Assembly: GCA_047967505.1 (NCBI GenBank) | Contig: CM106539.1 | Strand: one strand, 5' to 3' | DNA from: Dipteris shenzhenensis | Lineage: Eukaryota > Polypodiophyta > Polypodiopsida > Gleicheniales | Length of the DNA stretch: 64,000 bases | Shown: one piece after another, positions 1 through 11,658 of the stretch | Numbering within the stretch: position 1 is the first letter of the stretch | Layout: the number at the start of each line of letters is the position of its first letter | The notes under the pieces: model-generated | Seen by the model: the letters and a program-made list of their open reading frames with translations, nothing else | Told to the model about the DNA's origin: nothing | Databases searched by the model: none | Position numbers and translations under genes: made by a program

Positions 1-378
1 GACTCATAAAGAGCTGCTACATATCCCATGCTTCTTTTGATGTCTTCACTATGATGAGTTGTCCTAGCATGACATCTTGCACATTTTGTTTGATCAAATC
101 ATACGCATATTTGTCTTTCTTGTTCCATTCTTCCTATGCTCAAGAAATGGTAGGATCTACTACAAGTGTGGACACCGTTGGTGCAAGTGTAGACCTTCTT
201 CTTATGCTGCGGCAATGGTGGAAGCTGCTGCTAGATTGCTAGATGGTCTATGTGTAGACCCATTGACATACTCCCATTTGCATTAAAGTACAAGAATGGT
301 CTCCATTTGATATTTCCATGAGCCTTAATTTGAGTTGTCTAACTTAGTAGATGCCTCCAAATTGATGTCGTTTGTCAT
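1..378 (-). pseudogene. Ty1/copia gag N-terminal fragment (copy A), decayed
   Basis: Read on the minus strand, the frame starts at 378 and gives a copia gag N-terminus of the type MTNDINLEASTKLDNSN. The equivalent start in copy B is 11658. A stop follows the NSN triplet where copy B reads NYGSW. Further down, near 1-45, codons for a KEAWDM segment typical of UBN2-type gag can be read. The gene runs off the window edge. Gag would form the particle shell that packages element RNA. Stops and frameshifts make this copy nonfunctional. Confidence 0.7.
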
Positions 379-379
379 G

Positions 380-665
380 GTCCTTCACCTCTAATGAGGA
401 AGGGAGAGGAGGCAACTCCATTGGCATAATTTCTTACTATGAATAAGGTGTTTTGAATGTCACCACTAACAAGGACAATAGGTGGATTGCACTTCAATGC
501 CTGGTAAAAGGAGTTCATTTCACTTTTACTTCTATCTCAGATATGTATGCACCTACATACTATCAAGATAGAGCAGAAACGTGGCAGTCCCTTGATGTTC
601 TTAGTGACAATGTTTCTGCTACTAGGTGACTTTAACATGGTTGAAAACAAAAATCCTGACAAGAG
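380..665 (+). pseudogene. LINE (L1-type) APE endonuclease fragment
   Basis: Two plus-strand frames give consecutive pieces of a plant LINE endonuclease. Frame one reads RWIALQCLVKGVHFTF and then YAPTYYQDRAETWQSL (about 480-595). After a frameshift, frame two reads LLLGDFNMVE (about 616-645), containing the conserved GDFN motif of apurinic endonuclease-like LINE domains. Copy B lacks this piece between the gag start and the sequence near 11685. The domain would nick target DNA to prime reverse transcription. Only about 285 bp survive, without an RT domain. Confidence 0.7.
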
Positions 666-1652
666 TGCATGTGAAAATCACTATCTGAATCAACTGCAAC
701 CTGAACTGTCAGTTAAGATACAACTGTAATATATTCCAATCTATTACAAGGCTTCTATGGCAAATGATGTTGGTAATAGCCAAGTGGCTTTATAAGGCTG
801 AAAAATAGCATGCACAATGAAAGAAAAATGGCCGATAAGACTTTACAATGAAGGCATGTGAATGCAAAATCAAATAATATACCACTAATCAATCAGCCAA
901 TGCCTCTCAAAACTATAAATTCTACTCACTGAAGTATGGAAGATTGGGTTTCAGTACATGTGATGATGCAAAACTGCATGTGAGTATAGGGACTAACTCT
1001 AAGCAGAAACTATTTGGGAATTTAAGGGCATGGCTTAGATTTGTTACTTTTGAGTTCTCTCCCATATGGATTATCTAATATACTTTGATCTACATATAGA
1101 CAAACCATCAAGCGATGAAAAACACCTGAAAAACAACCAATACTTCCTTTTCTTTTGTTCTTTTTAAGTGTTATCGATGTAGAGGATTGTGTGTGTGCAA
1201 GAAATGGATTTGATGCCAAGGCTAAAAAGTGTGTGATACATGAGCCAAAATGTGTGCATGATGTGATGAATTTAGAGCACAAAAAATCGAGCATTTTTGC
1301 TTTTTGGAGCACCCTCAAATTCTTCTTGGATCAACAAAGATGAGTGGATTTATGTGGAGGGGCAAAAAGGGTGAAAATGATGATGTGGCAATCAGATTCA
1401 CATGCAAAACTGTGCCTAGCAAGGGATGTGCCTATGAGGCACTATGTGATGTTGCAAGTCTACGCACATGGAGGGTGCCAAGTGTGCCTGTGAAGGGGAA
1501 ATTGTGCTTGCTAAGGGATTGTGCCATGTGGTAGTGATGAGGTGTCAGGTGCTTACATAGATGACATGGCAATCTAATGATTTCTCAATGATGACATGGA
1601 AATTTGACTTTGACTATTGACATTGCCATTGTGATGATGTGGCATTGATGGG

Positions 1653-1889
1653 CTCGAGAGGTTCACACAATAATGTATGTGAGTATCACATGAACTCAAC
1701 ATAAGAATATATTTAATCTCATTTTTTCTCACATTTTCATTTACAGAAGGGTTCAAAAAAAAGATTTTAGGAAAAAATTTATAGATTGAATAGAAAAAGG
1801 GCACATTTTATTGATGAAAATTTCATAGATAAGGGGTTTTATAAATACGCACATGATACATAGGTTTTATACATAGTGAACCCCCCGAG
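1653..1889. mobile_element. MITE (copy A) of the CTCGGGGGG-TIR family
   Basis: The 237-bp element begins CTCGAGAGGTTCAC and ends GTGAACCCCCCGAG, so its termini are inverted repeats. Flanking 8-mers are TTGATGGG (1645-1652) and TTTATGAG (1890-1897), a decayed target duplication (6 of 8 identical); the orthologous copy at 12656-12858 has a perfect one. Subterminal sequence on both sides matches the ends of the 12.8-kb element at 22687-35497. There is no coding capacity. It is a non-autonomous deletion derivative of that family. Confidence 0.8.
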
Positions 1890-3317
1890 TTTATGAGTTG
1901 GACTTGTGACATGGCATTGTGTTGACGTTACAGATAGGACTACAAACATGGCACAAGCGAGGGCACTGATGATGTGGTAAGACAATCCACAATGATGGCG
2001 GCATGACTACTACGGGTGATGCGGCAAGGTTGCCACATGTTGGATAAGCTGCCATGTGGCAGATAACACAGACGTGGTAGGTGATAATATGTGGTAATGT
2101 GCTATGGTGCCACATGTGTAGATAGAGTTAGCCTCAGGTATGGTTAGAAAGCTGCCACACGTCGGTCAACTACCCACCCTTGGTGAGGTAAGATTCCCCA
2201 AAATCTATAATATTTTGACATAATATTATTTGATGCTCTACACTTGATTTAGATTCAGACGAAATCTATGAAAGATTTCATCGACTCACAAGATTCATCT
2301 CCGTGCTGCCAGTCAGTCTTGTTGTTGATGCAGTGTCTGTTGTCGCTTGTAGAGGTTAGCAGTTGAGTTGACTTGTGGCATGTTAGAGCATCGCTAGCAT
2401 CAAAGGTAGGAGCTTGTTGTTGAAGTGCTCGATGGAGGCCGCCCGACAGTGTATGCTGGCTGTGTGACGCCTTGCATAGTGAGTGCTATGGCTACCTTGT
2501 GGGTTGAAGTTGCATCTCAGCCAGGCATTGTATATCATGGATGCCGTTCAGCTTGCAATTAGAAGATAATAGCTAGGATGAGTGCCGTAGGCAGAAGCTT
2601 GGATCACCTCAGACTTAAATGATTTTGATGGGAGCTCGTGGGTGGAAGATAACATTGCTAGTTGTAAGGAGGCAACTCACCAATTGTTTGGTCGCATAAA
2701 GGAAGAAGAGGTGACCATGTGAAGGCCTACACTAGAAGCATACCGTCAAAAAGGCATATCACGAGCAGCTATCCATGCCAGGTCAAAGGTGGTGGATTTT
2801 TAAAGGATCTAACAGGGTGGCAGCTTCTGAGCATATGAGGAAGTTGTTTCACCTTATGAAAAAGAGGTCTGGGGCTGTAATCTCAATGTGGGAGATATTA
2901 TCATGAGATTCATGGAGGAGTCAAGAGGAGATGTGTAATATTGTAGGCTTGTGTGAAGGAAGGATATAATAGATGATGTGCGGGCTATTGGTTAGCATGC
3001 AAACTAAAAACTGATCATAGTGAGATTCTTAGAAGACACAAGAGGAAGCTTTCTTATCTTGATGAGAATTATGGAGTTTGATATTATACATGGTTGATTT
3101 TTATGGCTGGTCTATGAAGAGGAGGCAATGGCAGTTATGCAGATTTGAAATTGTTAATGTGTTTTGCATTTTGAATCGTGGATACTGTGTATTTTTGTGT
3201 CTTATCTCAATCAATTTGTGGTAATTTGTTTGGAGTTCTTGTAACAAGGATACATGCTATGGACACTCGTGTTTATGCTCTATCTACATGAGCTACCAAA
3301 ACCCAACCGCTCCCACT

Positions 3318-3498
3318 TGTGGGGGTTAAAGGTCACTGTGCCTTAACCCCAGTTATGTACAATACTCAAACACATATATAAAAGAATGAAAAAGAAGATT
3401 AGGGTGGTTCTGCACCCACCAAAACTTGTGTGGCTCTCTGTCTCTCTCTCTCGCTCTCTCTCCCTCTTCCGTTCTTGCTTCCGTTGAGAGCACTCTCA
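3318..3498 (+). repeat. copia-1 5' LTR
   Basis: It starts TGTGGGGGTTAAAGG and ends GAGAGCACTCTCA. A TATATAAA stretch near 3376-3383 is a plausible TATA box. The 3' part is a CT-rich tract. The LTR should carry promoter and polyadenylation signals. Confidence 0.95.
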
Positions 3499-3500
3499 AC

Positions 3501-3512
3501 TGGTATCAGAGC
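3501..3512 (+). other. copia-1 primer binding site, initiator-Met tRNA
   Basis: TGGTATCAGAGC lies two bases after the 5' LTR. It is the standard plant copia primer site, complementary to the 3' end of initiator Met tRNA, where minus-strand DNA synthesis starts. Confidence 0.95.
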
Positions 3513-4937
3513 CCGGGTGATCTAGCTGAGCGTGCGTGAATGCTTGAAGCTCAGCAGCTCTGTGGGAGGAAGGAGAAGCTCTGTGGGAAGCTTTGTGGGT
3601 GACTTTACTTACATCCGAGTGTGCAGAGACCTTGGAGGAACCTTTGGAAAAGTCACTTTGGCTTTGCAAAGTGGTTTTGAGAGCCTGTTAAGAGCTTTCA
3701 AAGAAAAAGTCGTTTTTTGAGCTTTTCCCTATTCCGTTCGATGACAAAGACTCCGTATTGACTTGTAGAGGCAACTATTGCTTGCTTTTGGTATCCACAT
3801 TACTTCAGGAGCCTGGAAACACCTTCATTCCTGAATCTGGGATCATTTCATTGGATTTCTGAGTCACTGTGTCAGTTCCTGCGTTTTTTGCCCGGGTGTT
3901 AGAACTCAAGTTTGGAGCAACCATTTGCAGATCTGTCAGTTCCGGTGGACTCAGGAGGTCCTAAAACTTCTATGTTGCTCATCATTCGCACTCCGGTGGA
4001 GTTTACAGATAGCTCTGTTTCCAAAAACGTTTTTCAGTCCGTGTGTTGGACCCGGTGATTGAGACCACGGTTTCCAAAACCGTCTGTCCCATTGCGTTCC
4101 GGACGCCCAAAAACCCCTACCTGTCAGTTCTTGCGCGATTCGATGGAGGATTTTCAGAGTTATAAATCTCTGTGTATTCGATTTTGTCTCTCTGTTATGC
4201 ATTTTTCATGCTAAGGTTTTGAAACCTTAGATTTATGCCACATGGTAGTGGATAAGTGTTGACTCCCATTTCTCATTCATCGGTTGGGATTTTGGAGTTC
4301 TGGCAGAAGAGAGATATTTGCAGATTTTCTTGCTGGTTCCGATTATGCAATGGCACCCATGTTTTGAGGCATCTCAGGTTCTATTTTCAGTAGCGCTCAT
4401 TACCGTGGGACTATGATTTCTTGAGCATACCTTATGCAGATCACTCTGGTTGCAGTTTGAGCAGTGTGCGCTCATTCGTGGTATGCATTGGGTTGCAGTG
4501 GATGATTTATAGGCCATTTGGATGCATTGCGGTCCTTGTTGGATGCGCTGATAGGCCCAAATTACCTTGTGGGATGCTATTTTTTATGGACGCTTTGCAC
4601 ATGGATGCTATTTTATGCTGAGGGACAGCTTTGAAACATTGCAGGTGATGCACTGATAGTGCTATGCTCTCTTGGATGAGACATTATTGATGTATATGCC
4701 AGTGGACAGTGTTTATGCTTGAGTCATTTGGCACTTATTGGCATTTTCTTTTGGGCCAGATTTACTCATATGGATGCATAGTATATGCACATGAGTCAGA
4801 TGCATCTTTTGATGCTTTGAGTTTTGAGTTTTGGTGATATTTCACTCTATTGTGGCATACACATTTGGGTGCACCTAGTATTTGGTGTGATTCTCTCTTG
4901 CAGGCACTAGCATTTGGGATTTTGCTTTATTTGCATC
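3513..4937 (+). other. copia-1 untranslated leader
   Basis: About 1.4 kb separate the primer site from the gag start. No frame longer than 85 codons is open on either strand and I recognise no domain. The second half is rich in ATGGATGC/TTGGATGC-like words. It presumably holds packaging and dimerisation signals, but none can be assigned from sequence alone. Confidence 0.7.
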
Positions 4938-7010
4938 ATGGCATCCTCTTCCATGCCTGAAAAGGAGTTTTTCAGCATTAAAAAGTTTGATGGGACAAAC
5001 TTTTCTTTGTGGAAAGAACAAATAAGGGATGTGCTTATTCAAAAGAAGCAGATTAAACCCTTGGCAGGGATTGAAGCTAAGCCTGCAAATATGTCTGAGG
5101 ATGATTGGAATGAGTTGGATGCATTAGCAAAGTCTACTATTAGACTTCATCTTGCAGAGTCAGTTTATTTCACAGTAGTAAATGAGCAGACTACGGAAGA
5201 TTTGTGGAAGAAACTGTGTGCCACTTATGAGAAGGAAAGTGCCTCTAATAAAGTTTACCTCATGAAGAGGTTGTTTGAGCTGCAAATGAAGGAAGGGGTC
5301 TCCATTGCTTCTCACTTGAATGAATTCAATATTATTTTCAGCCAGCTTCAGGCTCAGAAAATGAATTTTGATGCGGAGACTAAGGCAATATTTCTCTTAT
5401 GTTCATTGCCATCCTCATGGGATACCTTTCGTACAGCTGTCAGTAACTCTGCACCTGGTGGAGTACTGAAATTTGATGATGTTGTGGGTAGCTTGTTGGC
5501 CGAGGAGACTAGACGGAAGTCTATGGATGGCAACAAGCAGGATGCAGCCTTAAATGTGCAAAGGGGTAGATCACAATTCAAGGGGAAGTCCCAAGAAAGA
5601 GGGAAGTCTCGTAGCAAATCCAGGGCACGGAACATTGAGTGTTACCATTGTGGCAAGAAGGGCCATATGAAAAAGGATTGCTACAAGTTGAAAAGAGAGC
5701 AAAAGGATAAGAAAAATAATGCAAATTGGGGTGCAAATCAAAAGGAAGAGAGTCCAAGGGAGGACAAAGGAAAAGTGAAGATCGAGGAGATCAATGCAGT
5801 CACACGTGATAGTGACAATGATGTTCTCTTCATGTCTAGTTTATCTGCAGAGTTGCTTACCACTTCAGATGATGCATATTCCCAGGATTGGATTTTGGAT
5901 TCTGGTGCTTCATTCCATGTTACTCCCCATAGGGAATGGTTCTCCACTTATGATAGTGGAAAGACAGGTTGTGTGCATCTTGGAAATGACTATGCATGTG
6001 ACATAGTGGGAGCAGGTGACATAAAGTTTTCTTTTGCAAATGGGTCTGCATTTGTTTTGAAACATGTGAGACATGTGCCTAAGCTGACCAAGAGTCTTAT
6101 TTCAGTGGGTCAGCTAGATGATGCTGGTTTTCACACCACTTTTGGCTTTCAGAGTTGGAAAATTCAGAAGGGCTCTATGCTTTTGGCCAGGGGTGCCAAG
6201 TGTGGGACTTTGTATCCCTTACATGTATCAGGGGTATTTGATCATGTTGTTGCAATAACCGAGCAGCCAAGCACTTCTTTGTGGCATTGCAGGTTGGGGC
6301 ACATGAGCCAGAATGGAATGAAACTCTTATGCCGTTTGGGTTATGTACCACATTTGAGTTTCTCTGATTTTGAATTTTGTGAGCATTGTCTCTATGGGAA
6401 GCAGACTAAATCAGCCCATAAAAGAAAAGGAAAGAAAGAGTTTGAAATGCTTGATTTGGTGCATTCAGACGTATGTGGTCCCATGCCTACACGGTCATTA
6501 GGCGGGGCTGAATACTATGTGACATTCATTGATGATGCAACTAGGAAAGTGTGGGCTTATGCTATAGCTCGGAAGAGTGATGTGTTCCAGGTATTTCAGA
6601 AATGGCTGGCCTTGGTTGAGAATCAGTCAGGTAGAACACTTAAATGCCTACGGACTGACAATGGTGGAGAGTATCTCTCTCATGACTTTCAGCATTTCTG
6701 TGATACTCGTGGGATTAAGAGGGAGCTTACATCCCCTCGTACTCCAGAGCAAAATCCAGTTGCAGAAAAGATGAATCGTACCATTCAAGAAAGGTTGCAA
6801 TGCATGCTTTCCAATGCAAGTCTTTCTGGTGGTTTTTGGGCTGAGGCAATGAAGACTGCAGTGCATGTGATCAATAGATCACCTAGTAAGAGTTTGGATG
6901 GTGGTATTCCTGAAGAGGCATGGAGTGGAAAGAAGCCCTCTTACTCTCATTTGCGTATATTTGGTGTGAGGCATATGCACATGTGCCAAAAGAGCTTCGA
7001 AAGAAGCTAG
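4938..7010 (+). pseudogene. copia-1 gag-protease-integrase part of the polyprotein
   Basis: I take the start at 4938 (MASSSMPEKEFF) because the UBN2-type gag begins directly after it; an upstream in-frame ATG at 4914 adds eight unlikely residues. In order: gag to about residue 200; zinc knuckle CYHCGKKGHMKKDC at about 235-248 for RNA binding; aspartic protease with DSGA at 321-324; integrase zinc domain with the paired H and CEHC; integrase core with HSDVCGP, RTDNGGEY and the final E in TPEQNPVAEK. The usual QNGV here is QNPV. A one-base deletion after about 6965, within the FGCEAY-type motif, throws the frame off and it stops at 7010. Confidence 0.95.
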
Positions 7011-9001
7011 ATCCTAAGTCTAGGAAATGCATCTTTCTAGGTTATGGTGAAAGTGGAGAGATGGGCTGTCGTCTCTGGGATCCAGAAGCAAAGAAGATCA
7101 TACGCAGCCATGATGTGGTCTTCAATGAGAAGAAGATGCATAAGGCACCCATGAGGGATGTGGAAATGAGGAGAATCACTTTCCAGGATGTGAATCCACC
7201 TGCCTATGTTGATAGACAGCAAGCTGTCCATGCACCAAATGTGCAAGAAATGGTACAACCAAGTACTCCCACAGGTATACAATCAAGGGTAGATGATGGA
7301 TCATCTATTGGTGGAAATGATGAGCCAAATGTGGCTGATATGCAAGTGGGATAGCAAGCTGAAATGCCCTTGAGAAGATCATCTAGAGTGTCTAGACCGC
7401 CTGATAGGTTTGTTCCAGGGGTAGACTATGTGATGCTTACTGATTGCGGGGAGCCTTCTTGCTACAAAGAGGCTATGATGCATGAGGATCAACGCAAGTG
7501 GGAGTATGCTATGCAATCAGAGATGAGTTCACTTATGAAGAATAAGACTTGGGACTTGGTTTCTTTGCCACATGGAAAGAAAGCATTGCCATGTAAATGG
7601 GTCTACAAAATGAAGGTCACAGGTGATGATGTGCCTAGGTACAAGGCCCGTTTGGTTGCTAAAGGGTTCAAACAAGAGAAGGGTGTGGACTTTGATGAGA
7701 TATTCTCTCCGGTTGTGAAGATGACCACACTTAGATGCATGCTTGGACTAGTGGCATCAGAGGATATGGAGCTTATGCAAATGGATGTCAAGACAGCTTT
7801 CTTGCATGGGGATTTGCATGAGGAAATTTACATGGTGCAGCCGGAAGGCTTTGAAGAAAAGGGCAAAGAGCATTTAGTTTGCAAGCTGAAGAAGAGTCTC
7901 TATGGTCTTAAGCAAGCACCTAGAGAATGGTATCAGAAGTTTGATGCTTTCATTCGGTCCCAGGGTTTTAGAAGGAGTGAAATTGATCACTGCCTCTACA
8001 CTAAAAGGGCTAAGGATAGTAGCCTGATAATCCTGGCACTATATGTGGATGATATGCTATTGGCTAGCAAGAATACTTATGAGCTAGATGCATTAAAGGC
8101 CAAGTTGCATGAGGCCTTTGATATGAAGGATTTGGGATTTGCAGGTCATATTCTTGGTATGCGCATCACGCATGATTGGAGTAGGAAACTCCTTTGGCTT
8201 TCACAAAAAGAGTATGTTACAAAAGTATTGCAGCGTTTCAATATGGAGGGGGGGAAGGCAGTGAGTACTCCATTGCCTCCATATGTGAAACTGAGTCATA
8301 CAGATAGTCCCAAATCAGATGAGGAGAGGGCCATGATGGCCAAGGTTCCTTATGCATCAGCAGTTGGGAGTCTTATGTATGCTATGATAGCTACTAGACC
8401 AGACATTGCATTTGCAGTGGGAGTTGTTAGCCGGTATATGGCTAATCCAGGAAAGAGGCATTGGGAGGCAGTTAAGTGCATCATGAGGTACATGAAGGGT
8501 ACCAAGGAGATGTGCATTTGCTTTGGTAAAGGAGACATGCGTGTACTTGGGTACACAGATTCAGACTATGCAGGGCATGTGGATAGTAGGAGATCCACTT
8601 CCGGTTATGTGTTCACCTTTGCAGGTGGTGCAGTGTCGTGGATGTCTCGCGCACAGAAGTGCGTTGCTTTGTCTACCACAGAGGCTGAGTATGTTGCAGC
8701 CATAGAGGGTTGCAAGGAGGCTATATGGCTTGATCGGCTAGTGGGAGATTTGGGGATTCATACAGGTGTACCGACATTGCATAGTGATTCCATGAGTGCT
8801 ATTCAGCTAGCACGGAATCCGGTCTTTCATGCAAAGACCAAACACATTGAGGTCAGGTACCATTTCATCAGGGAGGTACTTGAGGACAAGCGCATAGAGC
8901 TTGTCAAGGTTCATATAGATGATAACCCTGCAGATATGCTGACGAAGAGTCTACCTAGTCAGCGGTTTGAGTATTGTCGTGTATTGATGGGCATTGGATA
9001 G
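6966..9001 (+). pseudogene. copia-1 integrase C-terminus, reverse transcriptase and RNase H
   Basis: This frame is +2 relative to gag and continues the integrase after the deletion (AYAHVPKELRKKLDP). It is interrupted once, by TAG at 7352-7354, and then runs open to 9001. The RT has YKARLVAKGFKQ, QMDVKTAFLHG and the catalytic YVDD at 8042-8053. RNase H shows TDSDYAG, STSGYVF, ALSTTEAEY and TKHIEVRYH. The RT copies element RNA to DNA in the particle and RNase H removes the template RNA. All catalytic motifs are intact, so only two lesions separate this copy from an open polyprotein. Confidence 0.95.
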
Positions 9002-9041
9002 TATGCTCACTGGTTGTTCTCCCTTAAAGGCACATTGTCCT

Positions 9042-9054
9042 TTAAGTGGGAGGT
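9042..9054 (+). other. copia-1 polypurine tract
   Basis: A purine-rich stretch, TTAAGTGGGAGGT, abuts the 3' LTR. It is the expected primer for plus-strand DNA synthesis. Confidence 0.85.
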
Positions 9055-9235
9055 TGTGGGGGTTAAAGGTCACTGTGCCTTAACCCCAGTTATGTACAAT
9101 ACTCAAACACATATATAAATGAATGAAAAAGAAGATTAGGGTGGTTCTGCACCCACCAAAACTTGTGTGGCTCTCTGTCTCTCTCTCTCGCTCTCTCTCC
9201 CTCTTCCGTTCTTGCTTCCGTTGAGAGCACTCTCA
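9055..9235 (+). repeat. copia-1 3' LTR
   Basis: It has the same 181-bp length as the 5' LTR with one substitution (T9120). It is followed directly by the CCACT target duplication. Confidence 0.95.
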
Positions 9236-9240
9236 CCACT

Positions 9241-11658
9241 AAAATCCTAGCTTCAATTTGTTTCTACAGATGCAGTTAAAGTGAATGATGATTTTATCTC
9301 TTGAGCTTAGGCTAGAAAAACTTGGCGTTTTATTTCAAGGTCTTCATGTTGAGGTTAAGCTTTTCCTAGTTCATGGAGAATATTGGTCTATGATAGTACA
9401 TGACTTCACATCTATTTTTTTGCGAGGATCGTCATGCATGTGGGCATATGCTATGCAACCAAATATGTGGATATGCGCAATGCGTGGCTTGTATCCAATG
9501 AATTCCTCATAAGTTGTCATACCCTGAATCGACTCAGTTGGAAGCTGATTAAACAAGTAGTTTGCAGTGGCCATTACTTCTACCAAATACTGATTTTGGA
9601 AGATGCTTCTCACTTAGTATTTCTCTAGAATTTTTTGATGAAGTCCCATTATCCCTTTCTGCTATTGCATTTTGGTGAGAAGTACCTACACAAGTAAATT
9701 ATCTTCGAATGCCATTACTTTGGAAAAATTTTGTGAATGTTGAAGACATGTATTCACCTTCTCTGTCTAATCTCATGACTTTGATCTTTCTGCATGTCTG
9801 GTTCTCAACCGTGGCTATGACTTCTTGAAATCTAGAAAATACTCTCAGAAAAGACTTTAGATTTCTCTTTCAGAAAGTAGACCCAACAATTTCTGCTATA
9901 GCCGTCATCGATGAAAGTCAAATAGTAAGTGAACCATTGACATTGTGGGTTTGTGCATAACCCCATACATCTGTATGAATCAAATGAGGTATGCCTCTTG
10001 CTTGATAGGTGCTTCTACCAAAATTGGTTCTCTTTTTTTCGCCAAAGCAACATGCTTCACAATTATTTCCAAGAAACTGAAGTTTAAGAATTTCAATTGC
10101 CATATTTTTTGTTTCTTAGCTGCATCAAGCTTTTGAAATTAACATGTCCATATATCTTATCCCATACTACCAAAAGTGGCATAGGTTGCTACTAAACTAA
10201 CATGGCCTGCAAATCTGGTAGTAAAGCTAACATTTCAAACAAGTATCCTTTCTTGGCTACTTTTCCTACTAGAGCTGATATCCTCTAGATTTGTCTCTGA
10301 TCATGCACTCATCTCCATCAAAGATGACTCAATAGTTGTGTTTTGTCATTTGCCCAACTGATAAGAGGTTCTTGCTGAGCTTTGGAACATAGAGTACATC
10401 TTTCACCAATCCTTTTGTACCAGTGAAATTGTTCATAGGGACAATTCCTTTCCCTTGAACTGGATTTGGTGTGTTATCTGCAGTGTAGATAACATTTGTC
10501 GATGGTCCTTCTAATGGTTTCATCTCTGTGAACCATGTAGATGCTTTGTCATGTGTGATGATGCACCACTGTCAATGTACCAAGGATCTTGATCTGCTTG
10601 ATCAACTTGATAAATGCATTCCCCTTTGTAATTTCAATTAATGTCAAGGTACATTGCATCAGTATTCTGCATATCCTCACTTGAAAGATACTTATTATAA
10701 GTTTCCATTAGCATAATGACTATGACTTGAATGCCCACCATGATTATTTCCTCTTCCCTTGATTGGTACTAGATTGACCTCGATGCATTCCCTCTTCCTT
10801 GAAATCTTACTCTGTTGGATAATGATGTCCTCTTGGATGATGATGTGATGCTTCTATGAATGTTAATGCTGTTGATGCTGATTTTGTTAATGATGATGAC
10901 CACTTTGCTGAGATGCTCTACCTCTGACTTTATCTCTATCTAAAGCTATAAATACTTGATCTTTTGAATGACCTTTGCATGCTTGAATGGCCTGAATCTC
11001 GAGTTATTCACCAAGTAACACTGACTATAGCTCTTCTAATGTTTGAATTTATTGTTGAACGGCAACACCCTAGACTAAATTCTCATATCCCTCTCCTAGT
11101 CCATTCAAGATGACTTGAACCATTTTTGCAAGATTCATAGTTTCTCCAAGTACTATAAGTGGATTATTATAAGCCTTATTTTTTTAAATGTGAGCATGAT
11201 CAGTTTCATTATTTGCCGTTGTTGCGAAAACTCTGATTGATCTAGTTTCTCAATGTGAGAATCTTGGATGGGTTCTGAAACTCATAAAGTGTTGCTAGCA
11301 TATCCCATGCTTCTTTTGATGTCTTCCGATTATAAGAGCTATCCTAGCATGACATCTTGCACATTTTGTTTGATCAAAGCATATGCATATTTGTATTTCT
11401 TATCCCATTCTTCTTGTGCTTAGGCAATGGTAGGATCTACTACAGGTGTGGACATCGTTGATAGAGGTGTAGACCTTCTGCTTGTGTTGCAACAATGGTT
11501 AAAATTGTTGCTAGATTGCTAGATGGTCTATGTGTAGACCCATTGACATACTCCCATTTGTATTAAAGTACAAGAATGGTCTCCATTTGATATTTCCATG
11601 AGCCATAATTTGAGTTGTCTAACTTAGTAGATGCCTTCAAATTGATGTTGCTAGCCAT
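9241..11658 (-). pseudogene. Degenerate minus-strand copia gag-protease-integrase (copy B element)
   Basis: Reading from 11658 downward: a gag start MASNINLKASTKLDNSN followed by YGSWKYQMETIL; a KEAWDMLATLYE gag block near 11285-11320; protease-region sequence VLYVPKLSKNLLSVGQ near 10330-10400; a CEACCFGE integrase zinc piece and HTDVWGY near 9955-10060; and integrase C-terminal sequence VATANYLFNQLPTESIQG with FGCIAYAH near 9430-9580. Many stops and shifts are present. RT and RNase H are absent: before copia-1 inserted, this segment joined copy A's far end directly. It is an old, dead element. Confidence 0.8.

Larger units (their letters stand above)
1..3160. repeat. Copy A of a large diverged direct repeat
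   Basis: The segment is homologous, in the same orientation, to 11280-14085. Both copies contain the N-terminal half of a minus-strand copia gag, then its upstream region, a MITE, and a stretch rich in GATGTGGCA-like words. Copy A alone carries a LINE endonuclease piece (about 380-665). Small indels occur throughout, for example near 2660-2760 against 13610-13670. Similarity stops near 3160. The upstream portion may include the LTR and leader of the old copia element, but I could not find a primer site or clear LTR ends, so that is inference. Confidence 0.8.
3318..9235 (+). mobile_element. Ty1/copia LTR retrotransposon, young and nearly intact (copia-1)
   Basis: The 5,918-bp element has 181-bp LTRs (3318-3498 and 9055-9235) with TG...CA ends. 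They differ at a single position (A3383 against T9120). A perfect 5-bp target duplication CCACT flanks it (3313-3317 and 9236-9240). Internal order is PBS, long leader, gag, protease, integrase, RT, RNase H, PPT, the copia order. Gag and pol resemble the TNT1/Tork lineage. One single-base deletion near 6965 and one in-frame stop at 7352-7354 break the polyprotein, so this copy is probably not autonomous despite its youth. Confidence 0.97.

Noticed and set aside
9428-9613. Plus-strand frames opposite the old copia integrase
   Set aside because: Shadows of the minus-strand integrase text.
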